From Sciurus carolinensis (Eukaryota; Chordata; Mammalia; Rodentia; Sciuridae), in the NCBI RefSeq assembly GCF_902686445.1, contig NC_062220.1, forward strand, positions 91,326,143-91,390,142: a stretch of DNA of 64,000 nt, in the 5' to 3' direction. The translations under genes and the position numbers were made by a program. Of this stretch, positions 11,406 through 22,700 are shown piece by piece (the stretch's first letter is position 1; every line of letters starts with the position of its first letter). The notes under the pieces were generated by a model that worked only from the letters and a program-made list of their open reading frames with translations, was not told the origin of the DNA and made no database searches.

Positions 11406-12429
11406 ACAGTAGTACTTGACCCATCCTCCTGGAAGTACCCTGCATGCTGTCCCTCTGATTCCTGGTCTGCTTCACAGTTGGATGCAGTGCCAGCTTCATT
11501 TACTAACAAACCAGCACACAGATATCCAAAGGACTCACTGCCCACTGAATGCCTCATTCTGATATTGCTCACAGGGGCACCTCTGCTTTCAAGGTGGTGA
11601 CCTCCACAGAAAGAGCCCCATAGCTTCTGCAGAACCCTGAGTGATTGGTGCTGCACAAAGTACAAAAGAGGTCAGTCTTTCCTTATGACACATTATATCA
11701 CTGACAGCCCCGGGGGAGTGGGACACTGTCCTGAGGCAGCCCACTTTTCCACCTGGACTGGTAAGCTTCAAAACGGCCCTCAACATTTTCTCTAAGAACT
11801 CCTAGCACATCCTCACATACATGTCCATGTACTGTAGTTCCCTTACAACTCTTCTACAAACTGGGGCTTTGGGGTGTGCTTCGTGGAAGGAGCAGAGGTC
11901 CTTTCCCCTGGGTATGTGTGCTTCTCTGAGTGATGGTGCAGGGTTAAGTCAAAGCTACCAGTGTGTTCTTTGACATAGACCATGAGCCCTGGAGCTGATG
12001 CGAGGACTTAAAGACGGTAGAGTTTCCCTGCTGGCATCTCCATCCCTGTCCTGATGACCTACCCAGATTGGGTCCCCATCACTACCCAGGTAAGCGCTGC
12101 CTGTTCTTTGTCCTGTTATGATAGGAGTTACAGTTACTGAATCTGGTAACATCTAGAAGGAGCATGATCTTGGAACGCGTTTTTCCAAGAAGCACTTCTT
12201 GAAGAACTTGAGATAATCTAGTAGGGTTGGGGAAGCACATGGTGGAAAAGTGACCTGTCTGACTTAACCATCAGCAAATCCTCACCTGGTGTGTGCAGAC
12301 ACACTGTGCATAATCACAGAGTTGGATAGATAAGTGGGGCAGCAGATCAGGTGGATGTGTTCTTTGTTCTTGATCCTGTGAACGCCAGACTTTGGGCATC
12401 CCAACGTGACACAAAAATTAGGATTCACT
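11406..12429. other. Intergenic or UTR, no feature seen
   Basis: Moderately GC sequence without a recognised repeat. Open frames on both strands here are short, mutually overlapping and lack matching splice sites, so none is called. Confidence 0.4.
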
Positions 12430-12612
12430 GGGCTTGGTGTGGTACACACCTGTAATCCCAGCAACTTGGAAGGCTGAGGCAGGAGGATCTCAAGTTTGAG
12501 ACCAACTTTGCTAACTTGAAACACTGTGTCAAAATAAAATAGGCTGGGGATGGCTCTCAGTGGTAAAGAACCCCTGCATTCAATTACCAGTACTGCAAAA
12601 AAAAAAAAAAAA
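12430..12612 (+). mobile_element. B1-dID SINE
   Basis: GGGCTTGGTGTGGTACACAC, TGTAATCCCAGCAACTTGG, then GGCTGGGGATGGCTCTCAGT and an A tail of about 16. Confidence 0.87.
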
Positions 12613-13329
12613 TAGCCCTCTAATATTTATAGATGTGTGTTTTATCCTTCAGTGGACTGGGCTATGCTCCTGGAACACACAAATGTGAACTGGAACCATG
12701 GAAAAATGACAAAAGCCACTTGATGAAATGTTGGTCATGACTGAGGTTGAGTGAGGGGTACATTAGATTACTCTTGCTTTTTTTATGTGTCTGGCAGTTT
12801 CCATAATGAAGAGTTAGAAACTGCTTGCTGGCCCTGAAGCAACTTTGCTGCTAATGAAAAGGCACCAGTTCCTGTGTGGTGAACCGTGAGTGCCTAGTGT
12901 GGGAAACTGGACTTAATTTTGTCGCTTCTCCACTGATGCCCGACTGCACAAACCCCCAGGCCAACCGAAGCCTTGGCTCCCGCCATTGTCATTGCTTCCC
13001 CCGCCCCCTTGTAGTTGTTGGTGAGGCATTATGGAGAAAACCCACTCTACATGTTAGTCAAAGACCCAGCTCCAGCCTCTCCCCCTCATTAGTCTTTCCA
13101 GCTACAGTGAACCGTAGATTTGGCATTTATTGAACACTAAATAAAGGGCTTCCCAGTCTTAGAGATTTATAGTCAGTAGGGCAACTTAAGCATGAAATAT
13201 ACATACGGTACAATAAATAAAAAGCAAAAATTCATGCAAGCACAACCCAGTTAAGGAGGATATTGCAAACACCTAAAAAGCCCACCTACTGTCTAAATCA
13301 TTCCTCTCCCTCCAAATCATTCACTTGGC
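12613..13329. other. Intergenic, old L1 traces
   Basis: The stretch 12690-12830 (GGTACATTAGATTACTCTTG, TTTCCATAATGAAGAG) resembles the far 3' end of an old L1M element on the + strand. The rest is unassigned. Confidence 0.4.
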
Positions 13330-13915
13330 ATTCTGACTTCTGTGGTAATGGTTCCCATGTATGTTTTCCAAAGGACAGAGTCCGGTTTTGCCTGGTTTTG
13401 ATGGAATCTCACCACTTGCATCATGTCTTCTGTTGAATTTGGGGTCTTGAGAGCATTCTCTCATTTTCTAATTCTGTTCCAGTGTACAGCTCTGCCACCT
13501 GGATCCAGTCAGCTGCTTCCAGGTTGGACTGATGGGAACAGCAGGGCTGCTCTGCCCATGCTAGTGCGCATGTCCCTCTGCCTTTACCCATTCTCTAGGG
13601 TATAAATGTAGGAGGAGAACTGCATGACTGCGAAGATGCACACCTTCAACTTCAGTTAATGCCAGCTTGATTTTCATTTCCACCCAGCAGAGTAGAATTC
13701 CCATTGTCCACGTTGTTTCCATCCCTTGGTATCATCAGACTTTTAAATTTTTGCCAGTCTAGTGGTATTTCATTGTAGGTCTTAACTCACATTTCCCTGA
13801 GTACTAATAAGGTTAGAGACTTTTTCATCCATTTAGATTTACACTTTTGCAAAATACTTGAAGTTATCTGTCCATTTTTCTATTAGATTTTCTATTTCTC
13901 ATATGCATGAGTTTA
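13330..13915 (-). mobile_element. Old L1M-type LINE remnant
   Basis: Antisense L1 text such as AGTCTAGTGGTATTTCATTG, CTCACATTTCCCTGAGTACT and GACTTTTTCATCCATTTAG. Strongly diverged; the left part, 13330-13600, is less certain. Confidence 0.65.
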
Positions 13916-13934
13916 TACACACCCACACATATAT

Positions 13935-13957
13935 CTGCTGTTCATATATATATAAAA

Positions 13958-14003
<46 letters not shown>

Positions 14004-14023
14004 TATATTATATATATATAACT
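13935..14023. repeat. (TA)n / CATA microsatellite
   Basis: Alternating ATATATAT of about 36 bases flanked by CATATATA and ACACACACATAT blocks. Confidence 0.92.
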
Positions 14024-14035
14024 GCTGTTCACATC

Positions 14036-14395
14036 AGCCCCAACCTTAGTATTTGCTGCAAGTGCAAAATATCTGAGACTGGCTAATTTACAGAACAGAA
14101 ACTTATTCCTCAGTTCTGGAAGCCAAGAGTCCAAAATCAAAGCACTGGCAGATTCAACTTCTGGAGAAAGCTAGTTCCCTCTTACAAGGTGACACCTTTT
14201 TGCTGGATCCTTTGGAGGGGAGGAACACTGTGTCCTCACATGACACAAGTGACGAGAGGTGAAAAGGGGACTAAACTCCCTGTCAAGCCCTTTGATAAGG
14301 GCATCTAATCCAGTCACCTAAAGGCCACACCTCTTAATACTATTACTGCATTGGGGATTGAGTTTCAATAGCATTTTAGAGATGACAAAACCAGA
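14036..14395 (-). mobile_element. MaLR/ERVL-type LTR fragment
   Basis: TATCTGAGACTGGCTAATTT, CTCAGTTCTGGAAGCC, GTGTCCTCACATGACAC and AAAGGCCACACCTCTTAATA match the reverse complement of mammalian MaLR LTRs. Only one LTR is seen and no internal genes. Confidence 0.65.
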
Positions 14396-14439
14396 ACTAT
14401 TAGCACACACAAGCATGAAAGTGCATGTATGAAATGTGT

Positions 14440-14720
14440 GTCTTCTGGATACTGTCAATTTATGTGTGTCACTAGTGTCTCATTCTGTGACTCATCTTCA
14501 TTGGTGGTATCTTCTGGTGGATAGGGTTCTTAATGTAGTCAAATTTATTTACTTAAGTTTAGGAATTTTTTTTTTTATCTTATTCAAAAAATCTTCTTGA
14601 CCTCAAGTTTCTGAGAATATCCTCTGCAATTTTCCAGAAGTTTTTAGTTTTGCCTTTCTCATTTAGGGCTTTATCTCCTGGAGGTCTCTTTCTTGAGTGG
14701 TGTAGATTACAGGCCAAAAG
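14440..14720 (-). mobile_element. Old L1 ORF2 remnant
   Basis: Antisense text ATCTTCTTGACCTCAAG, TTCCAGAAGTTTTTAGTTTT and CATTTAGGGCTTTATCTCC. Non-coding. Confidence 0.65.
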
Positions 14721-14726
14721 TTTTTG

Positions 14727-14827
14727 AGGGCTGTGGTTATGGCTCAGTGGTAGAGTGCCTGCCTAGCATGTGTGAGGCACTGGGTTCGATCCTTAGCACC
14801 CCATAAAAAATAAGTAAAAAATTTTTT
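14727..14827 (+). mobile_element. ID SINE, type B
   Basis: GGGCTGTGGTTATGGCTCAG, GAGGCACTGGGTTCGATCC, and an A-rich tail without the terminal CCATCTAC part. It sits at the end of an L1 fragment. Confidence 0.9.
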
Positions 14828-15822
14828 GCCACATGAACAGAAATTTTGCTGCTGTTTATTCCCAAAATGTGGGAAAAGCACAGTGTCAGAGTATAGTAAT
14901 AATTAAATATCAACTAAGATTTACTTATTTAATTTGTCCATGTTCTCATGTTGTTACAGGACCTGAGCAGAGCATTGCCTGATCTCAGGGGATAAGTTAC
15001 CTAATTGTCCCCACCATTCTAACAATTATATAAATGTCCAATGCTTCCAGAACAGTTCTGGGCAGCCAGAAACCCCAAGGACATTTAACCCTGCCCCAGA
15101 GACTCAGAGTGACCCCCCAGAGATTCAAGATTTACAATCTTTAGCTGTTTGCACTGCAAGTCACTCTAAACGCTAACCTGAATCCCTCACACTGTATTTT
15201 AAGCCCTGCCTTCCTTGTGAATTATATGAGTGCCTACTATATACCACACATGCTACATGGCACATGCACAGTTCCTGACCCCCATGAGCTTGCTGGTCCA
15301 AGATGGGCAGTCCGGACAGAGGGTAGAATGTGCTGGGTTGTGAGCCAGGGTGCTGAGCCAACATACCTTGGGGGCCAACTGTTTGACAGGGACAAATAGG
15401 TACCTCTTCCCCTGGGAGCCTAAGCCAGTACCTAAAGGCTGAGAGCTTTAGGGGTGAAGTGGGAGTCAAATGAAGAGATATGAAGGGCCCCAGGACTATT
15501 AAGGCCAGAAGACGAGGCTGGGTCAGAGCGAGGAGAGCTCGCCGGCCTGTTGAGAGTGAACTCTCTAAGAGGGAACAGGGAGTTTCCCCAGGGCCAAGTG
15601 GCATTTTAGAAAACTCATTCAGGAGCTGGCCCCACTGCCTCCACCTACCCTAGCTGTACACTTAGGTGTCTCAGCTGACCTCTGAACTCAGCCACCACCC
15701 CTGTCCCTGCCTCACTGGCCCAGTTCCACAGCTTTCCTCCCACTTTTGATCATATGCGCCTCAAACACGATAAGCCCAAGAACAAAACTCGTGCCACAGC
15801 CTTTGGTCAAAAACCAGCCCCT
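14828..15822. other. Intergenic, mostly unassigned
   Basis: Positions 15225-15300 (GTGCCTACTATATACCACAC) look like an ancient MIR/L2-class remnant. An open frame of 143 codons on the minus strand at 15173-15604 has no recognised family, no splice context and a shadow frame on the other strand; it is not called. Confidence 0.4.
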
Positions 15823-15949
15823 TGGGCTGGGGTTGTGGCTCAATGGTAGAGCACTTGCCTGGCATGTGTGAGGCACTGGGTTCTATTCTCAGCACCACAT
15901 ATAAATAGTTATTGTGTCCTTCTACAACTAAAAAAGAAAAAATTTAAAA
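15823..15949 (+). mobile_element. ID SINE, type B
   Basis: GGGCTGGGGTTGTGGCTCAA through ACATATAAATAG to TTCTACAACTAAAAAAG; essentially full length. Confidence 0.92.
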
Positions 15950-16175
15950 AGTCACTGTGAGAACATTGCCTTCTGCTTTTGCTGGAGGTTAGCTCGGGAG
16001 GGCAGGGTGGTGGTCATGAAAAGTCCCTGTCAGGTGATTGAGGCTGTGGGGTGCCGGGGCCAGGCAGGCACTTGAGCATCTGCGTCAGTCACTCTGGTAG
16101 AGTGGAGCCCCAGGGACGCATGGGCTGCCACGGTGCTGAGACGTTCAGACTGGGAGAAAGCTCACTTTTTCGTCA

Positions 16176-16263
16176 TATTTTTTTTCAATCTTTATTTATT
16201 TGGGGGTACCAGGGATTGAACCCAGGAGTGCTTAACCATCAAACCACATCCCCAGTCCTTTTT
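16176..16263 (-). mobile_element. ID half of a B1-dID SINE
   Basis: GGGGGTACCAGGGATTGAAC to AACCACATCCCCAGTCC. Its B1 half is absent, apparently replaced or displaced by the next SINE. Confidence 0.8.
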
Positions 16264-16379
16264 TTAAATATTATTTTAGTTGTCAATGGATCTTTTATTA
16301 TATGTGGTGCTGAGAATCGAACCCAGGGCCTCACACATGCCAGGCAAGTGTTCTACCACTGAGCCACAACCCCAGCCCC
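16264..16379 (-). mobile_element. ID SINE, type B
   Basis: TTTTAGTTGTCAATGGATC, ATGTGGTGCTGAGAATCG, and CACTGAGCCACAACCCCAGC. Abuts the preceding ID fragment in the same orientation. Confidence 0.9.
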
Positions 16380-16699
16380 TCATCATTTTAAAAGCAGAGT
16401 GTAGTTTGTATGTGCTAAAAGCTCATCTGCATAGAAATGAAATGATATACCCCATTTGTGTACAACAAATCAAAATGCAGTCTGTAAAAAAAAGGCAAAA
16501 CAATTTAGAATCCTAAATATGAAGATAGATGGGCTTTCATTCTATTTTTTAAAATGCTTAACTATTTGAACATTAAAACATGGAAAAGTTTTTTTAAATA
16601 AAAAATAAAATAAAAGTCCATCTGCAAGTAACACCAGGATTCTCATTTATATGCAGTCTAATCTATGGATTTTTTTTTTCTCCTGATACATTTTAACAG

Positions 16700-16757
16700 A
16701 AGAACTTGTACTTGCTCTGGGAAGTGCTGAAGTCGGAAGCAGAACAGTGGAGAATTC
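16700..16757 (+). CDS. Putative exon 1 of the alternative tail
   Basis: The acceptor is a T-run then CTCCTGATACATTTTAACAG, and the donor is AATTC/GTGAGTAG, a strong match. The exon is 58 bp with phase 2 in and 2 bases (TC) out. One of the other two frames contains TGA. Confidence 0.45.
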
Positions 16758-19700
16758 GTGAGTAGTCTTTTCACCTGCCCCAGAAAACAGTCATGGAGAA
16801 GCACTTCCTAGAAGCTTCAGGACAGGTTCAGTTACACTGTCCCTGGCTACTGTGTCCTGAATTGGTTCTTTGTGCAAGATTATCCATTTAGAAACCAAAG
16901 CCTCGTGCCCCTGATACATCATTCTCTCTCACTAAATGCCTGCAGGACGGAAAGTCCCAGGTAGAGTTTCAAGACAAAGATGAATTGAGTATTCACCCAC
17001 TTTATGATCACTAAAACCACAAGCCAGCAGGAGTGGAATTTTTAAATCTTATGTATGACAATGTTTCAGGTGTGTTTTTCCAATAGTGACAAATTCCTCA
17101 TATTGAGACTCAACGTTTCAGTGCAATTAATTCCATTCTTTTGAACATCTGAAATTAATCCTTAGAATTTTCTTTTGGGGCTTGTCAGAAATGAAGGACA
17201 ACTAGTCACCATTCTTCTGGCTGGAACATGTTTTTTTTTGATCCTTTTAAATTGCTGAGTTAACCTGGGACTGCTCTCCCTGGAAGGGCAGGCTGTCAGA
17301 AGTGTCTAGTGTCATTCAGGGAGAAGCCCACACGGATTTCCCACATGGACAGTGCTGTTCGTGGGAGCCGTGCCTTAGCTCGCCAAGGCAGCTCACCAGG
17401 AATCCAGAGTATGGTCTGCCAAAGTACAGGATAAAACCCTCTGGCACAGACCCAAAATGCTCCCCACGACCAGCTGAGGAACGTGCTAACTCACAAGCTG
17501 ACCCTGAGAGGATGGCTGCTATCTCTGAAGCCCCAGCAGAAGTGAGCACAGATCCACCCAATCACAGACCCACCTACCATGCACGCGGTGTTGCCTGGAT
17601 CCAGAAAGAAGACCCCAGCATCAATACGTGACATAAAGAGAGTGATGAGTGTGTTGGGAGGTCCAGTGGTAAAGTGTCATGGCAGTCCTTTACTGAGACA
17701 ATCGGAGAAGTCTTCCTGGAGGAGGTGGTATTTGAGCTGCTTAAGTGAAGATTTCAGGTACAGGTAGTAAAGATAAGAGCTGATTGTCAGTCCCCACCAG
17801 ATGGGGGCTTCATGGTTGGAGACGCAGGAGAGGAGCAGGTCAGTGTGAGTGAACCTCTGGGAAGGGGTGGGGTGTGACCAGAGGAGAGCTGAAAATGAAC
17901 AGCCAGAAGGAACCGCCAGGAGGAGAAAGCAGCCTCCTACTCCACCCTGTGAGACTAGCTTGGCGAGACTTCAAGGATGAAGAACAGCTGGGCACGGTGA
18001 TGAACACCTGTAATCCCAGCAGCTCGGGAGCTGAGGCTGGAGGATTGCAAGTTCAAAGCCAATCTCAGCAATTTAGCCAGGCCCTAGGCAACTTAGTGAG
18101 ACCCTGTCTTAAAAATTAAAAAGGCTTGGGATGTGGCTCAGTGGTTAAACATCCCTGGGTTCATTTTCTGGTATTTAAAAAAAAAAAAGTATGAAGAAAC
18201 AGAGTGAGAAGGGACAGAAACAGGCCAGAGGAGGACTTATTTGGGGTCCTGTATGTGAGGAGGATGGTGTCAGATGACATGACTGTCTTTCCAGCATCGA
18301 GCTTATGAAATACCTTCCATCAGGTTCTTGGAAGGTGCAATTACATTCATACCAACTTCACAGGCCAAAACATTTAGAAAAGAAATATAAATTCATTTTC
18401 TTTGGGAACAAAAAGATGCTTTAATCCTCTTTCTAACTGTGATATATTTCAGTGATAAGCCTATATTAATTAAATCAACTATTCCACATGACCTAGGTGG
18501 TTATATAGGTATCAAAAGTCAAAATCAATGGTCTGGGGTTGTGGCTCAGTGGTAGAGCACTTGTCTCACACGTGTGAGGCTCTGGGTTTGATCCACAGCA
18601 CTAAATAAAATAAATAAAGGCATTGTGTGTTGAGAGCGGTGACAGAGGATGCAAGAGCAGTAATTGAGATCAGGGGTCTCTGATGCCCTCATGGCTGTGG
18701 CATGCCCGGTTCCTGGGAATGTTTCTGTGCAAGGGCACGGGATGCCTAGCTGCTGTGGTGGTGCCCTGCATGAGGAGGCTCTGTGCAAGAGTCCTATCAG
18801 TTTTGACCTTGATCTCAGGCACACAGCTCCCAGGAAGAAAGGAATCCTTATGCTAGACAACCACAATGTTTCGCCAGCTCCGCTTCTCCAGTAACTGCCC
18901 GCCTAGCAGTAACTTTAAACAATGGACTTTCTTGAGAGCTACACAAAGCTCCTAACATTGCACTTTGCAACTGTGGATTGCTACTATGAAAGAGCTACAT
19001 AGGATGTCCTAGTTTCTGTAACTTTCCAGAATACAAAGAATAATGGTTGCATCGTCTTTAACCTGATAAGGAGACATATATAAATAAAGATTTCTGGTGT
19101 AACTCTTTAGACCTGCATCTCCAAAAGAGATCAGGCTCCACCTGATCCCAGCTTAATCTTTAAGATCTGTGCCTGTGAATCTTTATTTTCCAATCCCCCT
19201 TTGCCCTTGCCAGACCTGAGAGTTTGGTCACGCCAATTGTGTCCATCTACTACAAAAAAAAAAAAAAAAAATGCATTTAAAAAAATCAAGTTATAGGAGA
19301 TGGGGTTGTGGCTCAGTGGTAGAGTACTTGCCTAGCATGTGTGAGGCACTGGGTTCCATTCTCAGCACCACATATAAATAAATGAAAAAAATAAAAGTCT
19401 ACCAACATCTAAAATATATTTTTTAAAAAATCAAGTTATACATGTAAGACATATCTAACATGTTCAAAATTTATTTCTGGTGTTAGGTAGGTATGGCCAA
19501 GGGAAGGAATATGGCCTAGAGTTTTCAGTCATGTCCTTCTAGAAAACTGACAAATGAAAATTGCAAAAAGACACGTGTGCTTTCATTTCTCTATACATTG
19601 GCAACAATAATCTCTCTCTTTACATTTGCTCAGGGCCTTCTAGTTAACAAGTTGGGATCCATAAACTGGAGCCTCCAGCACCCACACTTGCTATTCCTTA

Positions 19701-22700
19701 ACCTCTCCGAACCACAGGTTTTCCCATTACAGTGAGTCTAAAAGAGAGGACGCCTACATCAGAGGTGCACTTGCCTTCATGTTTGCCCATTGTTATCTTC
19801 CCCAAGGATGTGAACAGGGGCTGTGTCTGTTTTATTCACTGCTGCATCCTCAGGGCCTGGACCAGTGCCTGGCCCTTGGAAGCACTTAGTAAACATGAGA
19901 TAAAGGGACAGCGAGTTCTGATGTGTAACTGGGGAAGAAGGGAGATGTTTCATGATACCGGAAGAGAAAGGGTCACAGTCCACAAGCAGAAATAAGGAGC
20001 ATGCAGAGAACAGCATGAGTCCCTGTAGTTAGAAGAGAGAGGACCAGACAGGAAGGACTGTGAACTGCGCATACTCGAACTAGTGCTGTGTCTGATGTGG
20101 TTGACCCTGAATACACATTTGTTCTAGGGGAGCTCTACCACTGAACTCCATCCCCAGCCCTTTTAATTTTTATTATGAAACAGAGACTTGCTAAGTTGCC
20201 CAGGTTGTCTCAAACTTGTGAGTCTCCTGCTCGGACTCCTGAGTTGCTGAGATTACAGACCGCCACCCCCTGCTGCTTTACTGTTATTTTTAATTCTTTA
20301 AATTAACAATTGACAATGAGCTGGGGATATAGCTCAATAATAGAATGCTTACCTAGCATACATGAGGCCCCAGGTTCAATCCTCAACACTGGGGGAAAAA
20401 AAGATTTAAAAGAATGTTCAGTGCATAGGGTATAAGAAGTAGTAACAATCTACTACCCAACTGAAGATGGTGTCTCTCATCCCCATTTTTCTTAAATTTT
20501 ATCACATATTTCCCTTCTACACATTATTTTCAGGATTTTTTTTCAGATTTTTTAATATCATGCAAGTTGAATCTTGAATATATACATGCATATATACGTA
20601 TACAGATATATGCATGTATATATATGACCTGTTGACCTACTTTATTGGCCCATTTAAGTTTTTAAATCATGTTGCTTTGTCTAGCTATTCATTATTTTTG
20701 CTACTAAAAAGTATTTCATTATATGAATATGCTGCAATGTATTTTTCTCTTTTAAGACATACATGACAGTAGAATGTATTTTGACATTATACATACATGG
20801 TGTATAACTTCCCATTCTTGTGGTTGTACATGATATGGAGCTACACTGGTCATGTATTCATATATGAATCTAAGGAAAGTTATGTCAAATTCATTCTATC
20901 ATCTTTCCTATTACCATCCCCCCTCCCTTTCTTTCATTCCCCTTTGTCTAACCCAATAAACTTCTTTCTTCCCCCACTTATTGTATGTTAGTATCCACAT
21001 ATCAGGGAGAACATTTGGCCTTTGATTTTGGCTTATTTCACTTAGCATGATGTCTTCAGATCCATCTATTTACTGGCAAAAGCAGTAATTTCATTTTTCT
21101 TTATGGCTGAGTAATATTCCATTGCGTGTATATACCACGTTTTCTTTATCCATTCATCTGTTGAAGGGCACCTAGGTTGGTTCCATAGCTTAGCTATTGT
21201 GAATTGAGCTGCTATAAACACTGACATGGCCACGTCACTGTAGTATGCTGACTTTAAGTCTTTGGGTATATACTGAGGAGTGGGAGAACTGGGTCAAATG
21301 GTGGTTCCAGTACAAATTTCCTGAGAACTCTCCATACCTGCAATGTATTTCTACACTCACTTTTCATGAACTCTTATTTGGCCTCCCTTCTCAAGTCAAA
21401 TTAGCTATTACAAGTGAGGTTGCTAAGATCATTCTTGTGCGTGTCTCCTGATGCATGCATGCAAGAGATTCACTAGGGTTCAAACTAGCAATGGAACTAT
21501 GAAGCCAGAGTGAGTGCACATCTTCACTGTTGTAAGGCTTCTGTCCTCTGCCACTGCCTAACAATGCCTCCCCAAACTGGTGGCTTAACAGAGGCTCTTT
21601 TTTTTTTTTTTTTTTTCAGTACTGGGGATCAAACTCAGGGCCTTGTGCTTGCGAGGCAAACACTCTACCAGCTGAGCTATCTCCCCAGCCCTTAATAGAG
21701 GCTCTTAATTGGATGACGGAAGTGTTCCAAAGTTCTGGTGATGGTTGCTCAATTTTTCAAATGTACTAAAAATCATTCACTCAAATGAATTTTATGGTAT
21801 GTAAATGATGCCATAATTATACCGTAAAAATTGTTTTTAAAAAACTAAACTTGGGGCTGGGGTTGTGGCTCAGTGGTTGAACCTTTGTCTAGCACACATG
21901 AGGCACTGGGTTCGATCCTCAGCACAGCATGAAAATAAATAAAGGTACTGTATCCATCTACAGCTAATTTTTTTTTTAAACTAAGCTTAAAATAATAATG
22001 TGGGGCTGGAGCTGTGGCCCAGTGGCAAAGCACTTTTTGCCTAACATGTGTGAGATACTGGGCTTGATTCTCAGCATCACATAAAAATAAATAAAGGCAT
22101 GCTGTCCATGTACAACTACAAAAATTTTTTTTTAAAATAATGTGAAAGGAGGGGAAAAAAACTAAAACAATAATGGTCATTTATTTTGTTCAAGGATCCG
22201 CTGTTTGGGCGGAGACTAGCAGGGATGATTCATCTGCTCCCAGCAGCATTATTCACTGAGGTTCACTGAACTGGAGGATTCAACCTCCAGTGTCCGCATG
22301 TGGCTGCTCTTGGGTCCTAGCTGGCAAGGAGACACCGCCTGGCCCCATGGGCTTCCCGACAACATGGTGGCTGGGCCCCAAGAACAGGGTGCTGGCTTCT
22401 GACCTAGCTTGGAAGTCCCAGAATGTCACTTCTGCTGAATTCTATTGACCAAACCAAGGCCAGCCCTGGTGCAAGAAGGAAAGACTCAACCTCTCAAAGG
22501 GAAGAAGAGCAGAACACGTGACCACGTATCCCACAAGGCAACGCCAGCTGATGGCCACGAGGCAGCACCAGGATCACTTGCACCCTAGGATATGCTCTTT
22601 AACCTCACCAGCACTTTGGGTGGGAATTAAAGAATACCTTGTAGCTAAATTGTAGTTCCCTAATTTCTAAGAAATAGGACACTTTTTCAAGTGGTTATTG

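Noticed and set aside
15173..15604. 143-codon minus-strand frame
   Set aside because: No homology recognised, no splice context, and GC-rich sequence gives long chance frames. Low-complexity composition also argues against it.
17302..17631. 109-codon + frame with 81-codon antisense partner
   Set aside because: Mutual antisense open frames without motif, Kozak or exon signals; not separable from chance.
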